A DNA stretch of 64,000 nucleotides from Streptomyces sp. SLBN-31 (lineage in GTDB: Bacteria > Actinomycetota > Actinomycetes > Streptomycetales > Streptomycetaceae), in NCBI RefSeq assembly GCF_006715395.1, contig NZ_VFNC01000001.1, forward strand, positions 4,183,244-4,247,243, in the 5' to 3' direction. The stretch's first letter is position 1. The number at the start of each line of letters is the position of its first letter. Positions 1-8,317 of the stretch are shown here, piece after piece. The notes under the pieces were generated by a model, which did no database searches, was not told where the DNA came from, and saw only the letters and a program-made list of their open reading frames with translations. The position numbers and the translations under genes were made by a program.

Positions 1-2
1 CG

Positions 3-167
3 CACCGGGCATGCCGCAATTGCTCTGGCGACTGCTTCGTGCTGGGTGTCGTCCGGAGCCGCGTCGTAGACCACGTAGTCGTTCTCATCGAATGAGAACA
101 CCTCGGGCGCGGCGAAGACGCACTGTCCGTGACTGTCGCACAGGTCCATGTCGATCTCGATTTTCAC
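3..167 (-). CDS. 3Fe-4S ferredoxin, 3' part cut by window edge
   Basis: Small electron carrier, probably serving a cytochrome P450 or oxygenase outside the window. The GTG start at 167 has an AAGGAAGG ribosome-binding site just upstream, and 55 codons are visible. Residues C10 and C16 form the C-x5-C motif (CDSHGQC) and a third ligand pair is C53-P54, the pattern of single-cluster 3Fe-4S ferredoxins of about 62-70 residues, so only about ten residues are missing. It is the last visible gene of a minus-strand run that begins with the glyoxalase at 2228. The 40-bp gap to the PPOX gene fits co-transcription. The identity is clear from the motif; the redox partner is not visible. Confidence 0.85.
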   Translation of the reverse strand, partial: MKIEIDMDLCDSHGQCVFAAPEVFSFDENDYVVYDAAPDDTQHEAVARAIAACPV

Positions 168-207
168 AGCAGCCTTCCTTTCGGGGCGGACAGGGTCGAA
201 TGAGGGC

Positions 208-1116
208 TCAAAGCGCCGGGTTGAAGCGGGAGTACTCCGGCGCGCTCCAGCGCAGCGGGCTGGCTCCGGAAACCTCGACGACCTCGGTGATGTCGAACTC
301 CACCAGGCGCTGCGCGCCGGGAACCTGCGCTGCGTGCTCCGGATTCCAGTCGGTCGAGGCAGTGCCGGTGAGGTGGAGGAAGGACCCGGAATCCCAGTCC
401 GGGATCAACAGCCCGGCCTTGGGGTTGACCAGCAGGTTGCCTAGTGTCATGAACATGGCATTTCCGACGTATTCCGGCCACCGCAGCTTGGTGGGGGAGA
501 GGACCTCAACGAAACCGGGGTTGCCGCCCCTGTGCGAGGCGTCGGCGTTGCCGCGCTCGTCGGCGGTTGCCACGAAGAAGGTGTCGGCCGTGGTGATCCG
601 CAGTTGCTGGGCTGCGGTGAGGGCAGGTTGCCTGCTCGCCGAGGTCTCCCCTGTGGGTCCGGCCCCCGTCGCGGGGACCGTGAGCTTGCGCTTCTGCAGG
701 TACTTGGGGCAGTTCGCCAAGACTTGGTCGAGGTTGACCCGCAGGCCGCCGCCCTCGGGGCTCGCGGTGCCGTTCATCCGCATCCGGCGGCGTGTGGCCG
801 GCTCGATCGCGATCATTCCCACATGGGCCTGGTCTGAGAGCAGTTCGGCCAGCGGATCGTGTGGTCCGGGCAGAGCCTCAACGGCGAGAGTGTGCTCGTC
901 TGCCGCGCGCATGAACCCAGCGGGTCCAGTGAGCAAGGACGACCAGACCTGACCGTGGCGGTCGGTGCCACCGATCACCACCATGGGCTGGGCGGCGAGG
1001 AACTCGGCCGCAATGAGCGGGATCGTGTCTTTGATGGCCTGGCCGGACGAGGAGGCTGCGGACTCAAGGCCGGCCCGACGTTGTACCTCGACCTCACCAG
1101 GGTGGTAGATCGTCAC
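208..1116 (-). CDS. Pyridoxamine 5'-phosphate oxidase-family (FMN split-barrel) protein
   Basis: Predicted flavin-binding split-barrel oxidoreductase of about 302 residues. I chose GTG 1116 rather than the ATG at 1137 because AAGGGAAGGG lies directly before it. The N-terminal half carries the VIGGTDRHGQVWSSLLTG strand pair followed by GFMRAADEHT. The middle has RMRMNGTASP and ANCPKYLQKR, typical of the two-lobed PPOX proteins often linked to ferredoxin reductases. A second split-barrel lobe covers roughly residues 170-295 (TADTFFVATADERGNADASH). It lies between a related broken copy upstream and a ferredoxin downstream on the same strand, so it may be part of a small redox pathway. The substrate cannot be read from sequence. 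Confidence 0.8.
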   Translation of the reverse strand: MTIYHPGEVEVQRRAGLESAASSSGQAIKDTIPLIAAEFLAAQPMVVIGGTDRHGQVWSSLLTGPAGFMRAADEHTLAVEALPGPHDPLAELLSDQAHVGMIAIEPATRRRMRMNGTASPEGGGLRVNLDQVLANCPKYLQKRKLTVPATGAGPTGETSASRQPALTAAQQLRITTADTFFVATADERGNADASHRGGNPGFVEVLSPTKLRWPEYVGNAMFMTLGNLLVNPKAGLLIPDWDSGSFLHLTGTASTDWNPEHAAQVPGAQRLVEFDITEVVEVSGASPLRWSAPEYSRFNPAL

Positions 1117-1197
1117 TCTCGCCCTTCCCTTACCCATGTGTTGGTGGGGCAGGGCGCCGGACGGGCACCCCGACAGTGATCGGCTCGGAGAGCCGAC

Positions 1198-1752
1198 TTA
1201 GAAGAAGCCGCAGGTGGGGGCAGTTCCGCTGGGGGCGGGGGCGACGTCGGCACCGGTCGGGGTGAAAATCTCCAGCCGGATGCCGTCCGGGTCGAAGAAG
1301 AAGATCCCGCCGGAGGCGGCACCCTCGCGGCGCTGGATGTACTTCATGCAGTTGGGGTAAGCCCGCTCGACGCTCATGACCACTCCGCAGGCGTCATGGC
1401 GGAGGTGCCGTTGATGCGAGCCCGGTTGCGACGGCCGAGGTCGACGGCCAGCAGGCCGGCCGGCCGGCCTGCCAGGTTCCGCAAGGGATCGCTGGTCACA
1501 GGGAGCGCGTCGATCCGTACGGTCGTCTCGTCAGCGGCACGCACGAAGCCGGGTGCGCCGACTACGAGCGACGCCCATACGCGGCCTGCGGTGTCTGTGG
1601 CGCCCACGATGATCCAGCGCTGCCTGGCAAGGAATCTCACCAACGGTGCAGGCAGGCTGGTGCGGAACGTACGGGGCCATGGCCGCAGCCTGCTCGACCG
1701 TGCCCGCCCGTGCCTGTACCGCCAGTTCACCCTCGTCGTAGTGCTGTGGCAT
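1198..1752 (-). pseudogene. Broken PPOX gene fused to a glyoxalase 3' end
   Basis: A second PPOX-type gene, now degenerate. ATG 1752 overlaps the TGA of the glyoxalase gene (TGATG), and the first frame reads MPQHYDEGELAVQARAG. The reading then moves to another frame giving RWIIVGATDTAGRVWASL through RARINGTSAM, and then to a third frame with NCMKYIQRRE. These pieces line up in order with the intact gene at 208-1116. Right after the NCMKYIQRRE segment the third frame continues as SGGIFFFDPDGIRLEIFTP and ends in TCGFF, the C-terminus of a glyoxalase like the one at 1752-2228 (SGGIFFTDPDGIRIEI and SCGFF). It therefore has at least two frameshifts and a fusion point near 1325. It looks like the scar of a tandem glyoxalase-PPOX duplication that later collapsed. 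Confidence 0.75.
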
Positions 1753-2228
1753 CAGAAGAAACCACAGCTGGGTGCGCCGTCCTCAAGGGTGGGGAGGTGC
1801 TCGAGTCCGGAGGCGGTGCAGATCTCGATGCGGATGCCGTCTGGATCGGTGAAGAAGATGCCGCCAGATGCCAGGCCGGGCATGTGGGCCAGAATCCTGT
1901 CGTAGATCAGGGGCGTGCCGAGTTCCTGCAGACGGGCTACAGCAGCTTGGACGTCGTCCAGCGTGGGCACGTTGAACGACAGATGGTGCAGTCCGGACCG
2001 ATCGGCGGCGAAGCCGTCACGACTCTGCTGCCACAGCGTGAGTACGAGTTGATCGCCACGGCCGAGGAAGGCGTAGCGGCGGTCGCCCTCGGTGCTCTCG
2101 CCGAGCAGGTCGAAGCCGAAGACCCGCTGGTAGAAATGGATCGAACGGGTCACGTCGGTGACGTTGAGCCCGACATGGCCGGTGGCGGCTGCGGTCACCG
2201 GACCCGGCGAGGGCTGGGTCGTGGTCAT
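1752..2228 (-). CDS. VOC/glyoxalase-family metalloprotein
   Basis: Single-domain vicinal-oxygen-chelate protein of 158 residues, likely a dioxygenase, lyase or resistance-type enzyme; the substrate is unknown. ATG 2228 was chosen because AAGGAG sits 6 bases upstream; the longer reading to 2318 has no such site. GHVGLNVTDVTRSIHFYQ (metal ligand H18), GLHHLSFNVP (H81/H82) and FFTDPDGIRIEI (final Glu ligand) give the usual VOC ligands. The gene ends in a TGATG overlap with the next, broken PPOX reading frame, so the ancestral genes were translationally coupled. It is the first gene of the minus-strand group ending in the ferredoxin. Confidence 0.85.
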   Translation of the reverse strand: MTTTQPSPGPVTAAATGHVGLNVTDVTRSIHFYQRVFGFDLLGESTEGDRRYAFLGRGDQLVLTLWQQSRDGFAADRSGLHHLSFNVPTLDDVQAAVARLQELGTPLIYDRILAHMPGLASGGIFFTDPDGIRIEICTASGLEHLPTLEDGAPSCGFF

Positions 2229-2760
2229 GGTTCTCCTTGGCAGAGGGATCCTGGACGGGATCGGGTCGGGCGACCCCGAGGTGGGGTGAGCCGGCACGCA
2301 CCGGCCCTGCCCCGTCATTCGTCTCAGCGACCGAGGGCCGGACGGCCGAGCGGAAGGCCGCGCCCGAAAGTGGCGGGTGGGTGATGGACCGCGGCGGTGC
2401 GGCGGCCACCGTGTCGTGGATTACTTTCATGCCGCATGGTTGGCGGAAAGTTGGCGCCCGCCACGCACGCCCAGCGGCATGCGCCGCCGGGCTATGCGGC
2501 CACGATGCCCTCCGCGCGGGTCGCCGATCCGGCTGCTGATCCCCGGATGCGCGGAGTGCTGCTGGACGGATACATGTCCACGACCGGGGCAACGTCGCTT
2601 GGTGACCTCCCGGCGGAGGTAGCTCGCCGCCGCGCAGTCCGGCGCTCGTCGAGCGGTTGCAATCCGGCCAAGTGCCCGGTGGCGGAAGCGTGTCCGACGC
2701 AGAGATCCGCAGGCTGGTGGCGGCGGCGCTGCGATGACCCGCCGCGAGGCGGGAAACGAT
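2229..2760. other. Gene-poor stretch with one short ORF relic
   Basis: No convincing complete gene. On the plus strand, 2606-2737 reads as a protein end (LVERLQSGQVPGGG followed by SDAEIRRLVAAALR and a stop) whose TGA overlaps an ATG (CGATGACC) opening a short basic ORF. This overlap looks like a remnant of a two-gene unit, but neither part is recognisable. The first 100 bases should hold the promoter of the minus-strand glyoxalase operon; no clear promoter consensus was seen. Confidence 0.3.
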
Positions 2761-3438
2761 CTACGACAGCGCGGGAACCAACCTCCGCTCAGAAGTGGAT
2801 CGGCCAAGGCCACGGTGTTTCGCCGGTGCCCCAGGAAGCCGGCCTAAGCCGTCCGGGGGAGCAACTGGCTTCGCACCAGTGGCCGTTACTCCGGGAGTAC
2901 GGTGTCGTTGGACAACCGCGTCCCCGTGTAGCCGGGGCCGGGCATGCCATGGCTGACCCCTCGGGCCCCGTGCTGATCCCGAACCGGTCAGCCCGCCCAC
3001 GGGGCGTACATCAAGCGCTTGCCAGTCGACCGGCCAGGGCAGATCGACGGCGGAAAGGAGGGGGCTGGTCTCGGGGGTGCCGACGAGGGTTCGCCGGACG
3101 GCGATGTCCACCTTGACGCCGTCAACACGGCTAGGGCCGAGGTAGACCTGAAAGTACTGGGAGCCGCCGCGGTCGGGGTCCGCTGCGGCCGTATATTTGC
3201 CGGAGGCGAAACGGAGGAAGTCGCCGAGATCGTGGGCCGCGGCTTCCAGGATCCGAGGGCGCGCCTCGTTCGGGGTCAATCCGGGCTGCGCGGTCTGCAG
3301 ATCGATGTCGCCGCTGAGGCGGGCCGCACCGCGGTAGCGGACCAGGAGAGCCTGGCCGCCCTTGATGAGCCATCCGTCGGGGTCCAGGGTGAAGACCCGG
3401 GCTGCGAGCCGGTTGAAGTAGAAGATCCAGTGCCGCAT
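2761..3438 (-). pseudogene. Truncated AbiEii/AbiGii-type nucleotidyltransferase (toxin-like)
   Basis: The N-terminal 120-130 codons match the AbiEii family, NTP-transferase toxins of abortive-infection type IV toxin-antitoxin systems. LIKGGQALLVRYRG and RLSGDIDLQTA contain the nucleotidyltransferase core (GG...then DxD), and VDGVKVDIAVRRTL supplies the later acidic strand. After about PWPVDWQALD the reading becomes low-complexity Gly/Arg/Pro with no family resemblance, so the gene is probably frameshifted or truncated near 3040; the family is normally 250-300 residues with a conserved helical C-terminus. ATG 3438 overlaps the stop of the preceding 28-codon ORF (TGATG), the coupling expected of AbiE-type operons. 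Probably non-functional as it stands. Confidence 0.6.
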
Positions 3439-3524
3439 CAGGCAACGTTTGCCCCGTCCACGAGGGCGCGTAGGCGCCGGTCATCGGCGTGATGGTTTCG
3501 CCAGATGATGTAGCGGCGGATCAT
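3438..3524 (-). CDS. 28-residue ORF coupled to the AbiEii-like gene
   Basis: ATG 3524 is preceded by AAGGAACAGGG at suitable spacing, and the product is short and basic (RRYIIWRNHHADDRRLRALV, ending DGANVA). Its stop overlaps the ATG of the AbiEii-like gene. The sequence looks like the C-terminus of a larger protein, either a former antitoxin partner or a transposase tail; I cannot decide between these. It may only be a surviving piece that provides translational coupling. Confidence 0.4.
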   Translation of the reverse strand: MIRRYIIWRNHHADDRRLRALVDGANVA

Positions 3525-4010
3525 GCTGCCCTGTTCCTTGTGGCTGTGTGGGCGGTGGCGCTGGACTCGGCCGGCAGCGCCATGGGGATGCGGTGGGCGC
3601 GGGCCAGCGCGGCCAGGGTGCCCAGGCGTAGGAGTGACTCCAGCACCAAGGCGGCGGCGCCCAGTTGCAGGCCGCCTGCCGGGTGCTGGGACGCTCCCCG
3701 TACGCCGCCGTAGTCCACTGCGGCCACCAGAAAGGTAACTGCGGCGAACGGCCCTGCCCGGTGGCAGCCGATGTTCGAGGGCCTGATGGCGCGTGTGGCG
3801 GGTGGTTTCTCCCGGGTGGAGCCGCGAGGCAGGGCACGGGCGTTCGTTCTGGGCCTGCTCGCGGAGCTGCCGTGCGCTCACAGTCCGCGTGAAGGCGAAT
3901 GACGGATCGGTGCGGCGGAACCGGTCTGACGGTCAACTCCTCGGTAGGTGTGGATACTTGAGGCACATCAGCCACATCCGCCCCCTACATCCCCCCACGA
4001 GGAGACCTTG
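3525..4010. other. Stretch with no confident gene
   Basis: Several overlapping reading frames exist but none has recognisable family features. One minus frame (3521-3727) has a plausible protein-like composition (LGAAALVLESLLRLGTLAAL) and may be a fragment of the gene that preceded the AbiEii-like gene. The last 60 bases are the leader of the secreted-protein gene at 4011. Confidence 0.3.
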
Positions 4011-4664
4011 ATGAAGGTGTTAAAGCGGAGCCGCGCCCGAGCGGCCCTGCTGGCGCCTGCCGCCGCCCTGATGCTCTTGGCGTCCGCAGGTACGGCCAGC
4101 GCGAACTCCAGCCCCGGCTGGGGTGACGACAAGCCCGACGTACTCTCTGACTGCAACCAGGGCAACGCCGACCTGTGCCAGTACCATGAGATCAACGCCT
4201 GGACCTCGTACGGCGACTGGCACGAGTCGAGCAACGTGTTCTCGAACTGCTCGGGCACCGACAACGCCACGTTCCAGATCGCCAGCGCCTACGCGACGAA
4301 CACCTCGTACTCGTACCAGCAGTCCACGAGCGTCGAGGTCAGCGCGGGATTCAGCGACACGATCGAGCTGGGCATGAAGGCCAGCACGGAGACCTCCGAG
4401 ACCTGGACCCTCGGGGACACCCGCACCAACACGCAGACCGTCACCAGCACCGTCCGCCCCGGATACAAGGGCGGTTACTCGTTCCGTCCGCTCGTCCGGC
4501 ACTCGCAGGGCTGGATCGAGGTGCACTACGGCAAGCGCGTCGACGGCCACTACTACTGGTACTACCCCGGCCAGGGTTCCGACGGCTTCCGGATCGACAC
4601 CCCGGTCGCCTGGTCGGACGGCTCCCTCAAGGGCGAGCTGAAGTGGGAGACGTGGAAGTGCTGA
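4011..4664 (+). CDS. Secreted aerolysin/ETX-MTX2-like beta protein
   Basis: Predicted exported protein of 217 residues. ATG 4011 follows GAGGAGACC. Residues 1-31 are a Sec signal peptide (KRSRARAA, hydrophobic core, cleavage after TASA). The mature part has few cysteines and a long run of alternating Ser/Thr-rich strands: TNTSYSYQQSTSVEVSAGF, SDTIELGMKASTETSETW, then TRTNTQTVTSTVRPGYKGG. This is the pattern of the stem and insertion hairpin of aerolysin-type pore-forming proteins. The C-terminus is aromatic-rich (HYYWYYPGQG) and could bind carbohydrate. The fold is an inference from pattern; pore formation is not shown. It stands alone, followed by a strong terminator at 4726-4752. Confidence 0.6.
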   Translation: MKVLKRSRARAALLAPAAALMLLASAGTASANSSPGWGDDKPDVLSDCNQGNADLCQYHEINAWTSYGDWHESSNVFSNCSGTDNATFQIASAYATNTSYSYQQSTSVEVSAGFSDTIELGMKASTETSETWTLGDTRTNTQTVTSTVRPGYKGGYSFRPLVRHSQGWIEVHYGKRVDGHYYWYYPGQGSDGFRIDTPVAWSDGSLKGELKWETWKC

Positions 4665-4725
4665 CCCGGCCGAGCTGCCCACAGTAGCCCTGAACCTTGC
4701 GGCACCACGCCACGCACGGCGTGAG

Positions 4726-4752
4726 AGGAGGGCCGGGCGACCCGGCCCTCCT
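4726..4752 (+). terminator. Strong hairpin terminator after the secreted-protein gene
   Basis: A perfect 12-bp stem (AGGAGGGCCGGG with CCCGGCCCTCCT) and a 3-base loop, 60 bp past the stop at 4664. There is no T-tract, as usual in Streptomyces. Confidence 0.8.
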
Positions 4753-4803
4753 GCTCGGTTCCGGCTACTGACCTTGCCGGCGTCATTGTCGTCGTGACTC
4801 CTC

Positions 4804-4821
4804 CCCCTCGTAAACGAGGGG
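4804..4821 (-). repeat. IS200/IS605-type end hairpin
   Basis: CCCCTCGT and ACGAGGGG form an 8-bp stem with a 2-base loop just beyond the 3' end of the tnpB fragment. This matches the subterminal hairpin at the right end of IS605-type elements, where the tnpB-associated guide RNA also ends. Confidence 0.6.
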
Positions 4822-4828
4822 CTTCTCG

Positions 4829-5292
4829 CTATGCCGGTTTGGCGTCGCGACGGACCAGCCCGGCCCGGAGAACGTTGATGGCCCCCACCGTGTCCGCGTG
4901 CGCCGAGTGGCCGCACGAGAGGCAGTGGAACCTTTCCCGAGTGGGCCGGTTCTCCTTGGCGGTGTGCCCGCATTCGGGACACTGCCGTGAGGTATTGCGG
5001 GGGGCCACCGCCATCACTTGCCGTCCGGCTCCTTCCGCCTTGGCGGCCAGGATCGCGAGGAACCCCCCCCATCCGGCATCGGCGATTGAGCGGTTGAGCC
5101 CGGCCTTCGCAGCGGCCCCTCGGGCAGGAAGCTGCCCGGCTGTTCGGGGTCCGGCTTCGGCGTGGGGGCCTTGCTCATGTTGCGGATCTTGACGTCTTCG
5201 TGCGCGATGAAGTCGTGCTCACGCACGAGAGTGAGCGCGGTCTTGTGTGCGTGGTCCAGGCGCTGCCGGCGAACCTTGCGGTGCAGGCGAGC
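4829..5292 (-). pseudogene. tnpB: TnpB (IS605 OrfB) C-terminal half, split and frameshifted
   Basis: C-terminal part of a TnpB RNA-guided nuclease. The first frame reads VARLHRKVRRQRLDHAHKTA and HDFIAHEDVKIRNM. After a C-rich run near 5067 the reading moves to the frame that encodes the zinc finger CPECGHTAKENR and FHCLSCGHSAHADTVGAINV, ending RRDAKPA. The 5' side stops exactly at the transposon inserted at 5298; the missing upstream piece lies on the far side of that transposon at 8318 and joins in frame (RRRKAVET then VARLHRK). The gene is dead both by insertion and by frameshift. Confidence 0.85.
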
Positions 5293-5297
5293 CACTG

Positions 5298-5328
5298 AGC
5301 GTTTTCAGCATGGCCACTGATCGGGTGA
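5298..5328 (+). repeat. Left terminal inverted repeat with CACTG target repeat
   Basis: Starts AGCGTTTTCAGCATGGCC and ends CTGATCGGGTGA. The target repeat CACTG occupies 5293-5297. Confidence 0.8.
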
Positions 5329-5412
5329 CGGGATCGGTGCCCGCAACGCACGAGGCTCCCGTGCTGTTGGGGGAGGTATTCGAAGTCTCAACCCACAGGC
5401 ACAGGAGCCGCG

Positions 5413-6207
5413 TTGGTTCCGTATTCTGCCGCACTCGACCTGCCTCACACCCTGGTCGAGTGGGTCACGATGCTCATCGTCACCCGCGAGGGTGACCGCC
5501 GCTGCAAGCTCCCGCCGCACCAGCGTGCGCTGGTCGGGCTGGTGTACCTGCGCCGGCACGACACCCTCACGCAGATCGCGGCCGGGTTCGGCATATCTGT
5601 CGGCACCGCCCATGCTTACACGGCTGCCGTCATCAATCTGCTCGCCGACCGCGCACCCGGCCTGCTGCGTGCCCTGCGCGAAGCCAACCCCGACTACGTC
5701 CTGCTGGACGGGACGCTCGCCGAGCGCGACAGGATCGGCGACGGCCGCGCCGACTACTCCTCCCACAAGCACCGCCGCCACGGGGTGAACGTGCAGCTGG
5801 TGACCGATTCAGCCGGGCGGCTGCTGTGGATCTCCCGCACTGCCCGGCCGTGCCCACGACCTGACGGCGGCGCGTGACCACCGGATCATGCGGATCTGCG
5901 AGCGCCAGGCGTCCCAGTCCTCGCCGATCGGGCTTACATGGGAGCCGGCTCGTGGGTGACGACACCCCTCAGACGCTCACCAGGCCGCGAGCTCACACCG
6001 ACCCAGCAAACCGTCAACCGTGCACTGTCCGCGGCACGGGCACCGGTCGAGCGCGGTGTCGCACGACTGAAGTCCTGGCGCATCTTCCGCAGATCCCGGT
6101 GCAGCCCGAATCGCATGACGTCAATCGCCGCAGCCGTCCTCACGCTGGAGCGGCAAACGCTGAAAGACCTCATTGATTCCTTTTCGGAACAGCCACCGAT
6201 CGGGTGA
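5413..6207 (+). pseudogene. DDE_4-type (HARBI1-like, IS5 superfamily) transposase, frameshifted
   Basis: Transposase of the surrounding transposon. The TTG start at 5413 follows CAGGAG. The N-terminal part carries the helix-turn-helix ([20 protein letters not shown]) and the first catalytic strand with [14 protein letters not shown], then [17 protein letters not shown]. Near 5845 the frame shifts ([17 protein letters not shown] lies in frame 2) and near 5910 it shifts again (VPVLADRAYMGAG). The last frame contains the final catalytic region (NRALSAARAPVERGVARLK) and ends at 6207. With two frameshifts it cannot give an active enzyme by normal translation. Confidence 0.85.
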
Positions 6208-6519
6208 ATCCGCGACGGCGGCCCGATGCGCCCCGGGCGGCGGCTGCTCTGCCTGGCGGCCTCGTCAACGCACTCGGCGGCCTCGCCCGCCGGAGGGGCA
6301 GCCGACTTCGCGTAGGACCGAAGCCCCATTGCTCCCACGGTCACACAGCCGAACATCCCACGCCTGCCGTCGTCCCGGTCATCTACGGAGGCTCGACGGT
6401 TGATGGCTCGTAGCTCTGCCTCGGGCGACGGGATCAGCTTCCGGGGCGGCGCGTGTCATGCCGCCCCGGGGCCGGGTATGTGTGTCGGCGCAAGGTCACT
6501 TATCGAGCGGTCGGAGTGG
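6208..6519. other. Spacer between transposase and passenger genes
   Basis: No gene seen. It separates the 3' ends of the convergent transposase relic and secreted-protein gene. Confidence 0.4.
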
Positions 6520-6930
6520 TCAGGGCCGGTAGAACGTCTCGCAATCGAGTGGGGACGCGGTGGCGTCGTCAAGGCAGACGACGACATACGCGGCCCCGCC
6601 GGGCACGTCTGCGGGGACTGCCGGGAAGTCGTCGAGCGAATACGTCACGTCGCACTTGGTACTGGTGCTCTTGGCGCCGAGGCGGATACCCGAGGCGTCG
6701 TACGCGCCGACCCACGCCCTGCGGCAGCCGACGGCCCGGAGCGCTCCGTCGACCCCTACCGAACGGTTGTACCAGGTCAGAGTGCCGCTGATGTAGCTGG
6801 CGCCATACGAGACGCCTGTGATGGGCGTGGTCGGGTACGCCGCAGTCTGCGCGCCCGCGGCCGGCGCTCCCAGTACGGTGGCTGCGGTCAGAACGGCGGA
6901 GCCGACAGCGGCGGCGAGTTGCGGCTTCAA
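6520..6930 (-). CDS. Small secreted protein, transposon passenger
   Basis: Exported protein of 136 residues. The TTG at 6930 is chosen because GGAGG lies 7 bases upstream and the product then begins LKPQLAAAVGSAVLTAATVL, a typical signal peptide cleaved after APAAGA. The mature region of about 105 residues has four cysteines (GCRRAW, TKCDVTYS, VVCLDDA, LDCETFY), enough for two disulfides, and an aromatic beta-rich pattern (SGTLTWYNRSVGVDG). No family is recognised. It lies inside the 3-kb transposon next to the ArsR-like gene, both on the minus strand. Confidence 0.6.
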   Translation of the reverse strand: MKPQLAAAVGSAVLTAATVLGAPAAGAQTAAYPTTPITGVSYGASYISGTLTWYNRSVGVDGALRAVGCRRAWVGAYDASGIRLGAKSTSTKCDVTYSLDDFPAVPADVPGGAAYVVVCLDDATASPLDCETFYRP

Positions 6931-7124
6931 GTGGTCCTCCAGACGGGACGAGTCGGTTGTCGCCTCACATCCTGGGCAGGTCGACCATCCGTTGCCCATC
7001 CTTTAAGCCACCGCTTAAAGGGGCTGCCAGGGCGGTGGGTGCGGCAGTACCTCACACACCTCGGTTCGCTTGTTCGGTGGTGTGTGACAGGAAGGCGACG
7101 TTCGTTCGCGGCGTCCTCGCGCCG

Positions 7125-8126
7125 TCACGGTTGCGTCAGGGCGCCCGTCCACAGCAGGGCCAGCCCGAGCGGGGTGATGAGGTGGAGTACGGAGCTGCCG
7201 CGGCGGCTGGTGGTGATGAGGCCCGAGTCGCGCAGCACGGTCGCGTGCTGGCTGGCCGCGGCGGCCGTGACGTTGAGGCGGCGGGCCAGTTCGCTCGTTG
7301 TGCAGCCTTCCGCCGTCACTCGCAGGGCGGCGGCTCGGGTGCGGCCGAGCAGGGACTCCAGGTTCCGGACGGTCGCGCTGTCCGACTCCGCCGCTCCGGT
7401 GCCGGTCAGTGGCCGGCGGAGGGCCGGTACGGTCAGGCGGGGTGGCTGAGCGGTGTCGAGCGGGTCCCACAGGAAACTCACCGGGTGCTTCGAGAAGACC
7501 GTGGGCGTGATGATGAGTCCCCGCCCCTGGAGGTGCACATCGACTCGGCGCGGGTAGGGGGCTTCGAGCACCGGCGGACGCCAGCGGACCAGTGGTGCAC
7601 AGATCGAGCGCAGCAGGAGATCGACGCCTCCCTCCAGCATCAGGTTCGCGCTACGGGTGGACAGCGCGACCAGTTCGGACCGTCCTCTGTCCCAGTAGGG
7701 CTCGACGGTCAGTCGGTGGCAGGCGCGCAGGGCCTTCGCCAGCTCCCGCAGCGCGTCACGGTCGCCCTCCGCCACCCGTCTGGCCCACGGCAGTTGTCCG
7801 GGACGGAAGTCGAGACACTCGATCTCGCGGCGCAGCTGGGACACCGGGGCGTGCAGCAGATTGTCCACGGCGTGGTCCAGAGAGGGCACATCGCCCGTCA
7901 GGGCCAGCAGATCAAGCCCGGGACCGCGCGTCGGGACCAGGGATGTCAAGGGGAGTGTGTCGGCCCCCGTCCTGCCCGCGACCGCCGAGCGCCAGGTGCG
8001 GAGGTGCGTAGGCACCCGGTTGCCTCTCAGTAGCTCCAGGCTGTAGTAGACCTCGGCCGCGACGCCGATGGTCGCGGCCACCCGGGTCCTGGCGAGGTCT
8101 TCCGCCGTGAAGTGAACACGTAACAC
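7125..8126 (-). CDS. ArsR-type winged-helix regulator with long N-terminal domain
   Basis: Predicted DNA-binding regulator of 333 residues. The GTG at 8126 has AGGAG 9 bases upstream; the longer reading lacks a site. The first 240 residues form a helical actinobacterial sensor domain (AAEVYYSLELLRGNRVP, LDHAVDNLLHAPVSQLRREI). The C-terminal 80 residues are a winged helix: RAAALRVTAEGCTTSELARR, NVTAAAASQHATVLRDSGLI, then the wing TSRRGSSVLHLITPLG. No cysteine metal-site motif is visible, so it is not a metal-sensing ArsR of the classic kind. It is a passenger of the transposon; its target may be its own promoter near the right end. Confidence 0.75.
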   Translation of the reverse strand: MLRVHFTAEDLARTRVAATIGVAAEVYYSLELLRGNRVPTHLRTWRSAVAGRTGADTLPLTSLVPTRGPGLDLLALTGDVPSLDHAVDNLLHAPVSQLRREIECLDFRPGQLPWARRVAEGDRDALRELAKALRACHRLTVEPYWDRGRSELVALSTRSANLMLEGGVDLLLRSICAPLVRWRPPVLEAPYPRRVDVHLQGRGLIITPTVFSKHPVSFLWDPLDTAQPPRLTVPALRRPLTGTGAAESDSATVRNLESLLGRTRAAALRVTAEGCTTSELARRLNVTAAAASQHATVLRDSGLITTSRRGSSVLHLITPLGLALLWTGALTQP

Positions 8127-8281
8127 CTGCCGGTCTCCTGCCGCCGAAGGGAGTGCGTGAACGCCCCTCAGCCTGCCCCACCTCGTACCGCCCAATCGGG
8201 CGTCGAGCGCAGGACCCGTCCGTCGGCCATGCGTTCGAGCCGGTGAACGCCAGCGGCCCTATCGGCTGATGGATCGCCGCA

Positions 8282-8312
8282 TCACCCGATCAGGGGCCAC
8301 GCTGAAAAGGCT
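8282..8312 (-). repeat. Right terminal inverted repeat with CACTG target repeat
   Basis: Its reverse complement starts AGCCTTTTCAGCGTGGCC and ends CTGATCGGGTGA, matching the left end at 28 of 31 positions. The target repeat CACTG occupies 8313-8317. Confidence 0.8.
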
Positions 8313-8317
8313 CACTG

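Larger units (their letters stand above)
5298..8312. mobile_element. 3,015-bp transposon with passenger genes inserted in tnpB
   Basis: The ends are inverted repeats of 31 bp (5298-5328 against 8282-8312, 28 of 31 identical). They are flanked by the 5-bp direct repeat CACTG at 5293-5297 and 8313-8317. Removing the element and one CACTG rejoins the flanking tnpB reading frame. Inside are a degenerate DDE_4 transposase gene near the left end and two minus-strand passenger genes (secreted protein, ArsR-like regulator). A degenerate third copy of the end motif lies at 6181-6207 in the same orientation as the left end, so the element may have formed from adjacent copies. Confidence 0.8.

Noticed and set aside
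2397..3116. Plus frame of 239 codons across the AbiEii relic
   Set aside because: Overlaps the recognisable AbiEii coding part in antisense and has Arg-rich low-complexity composition.
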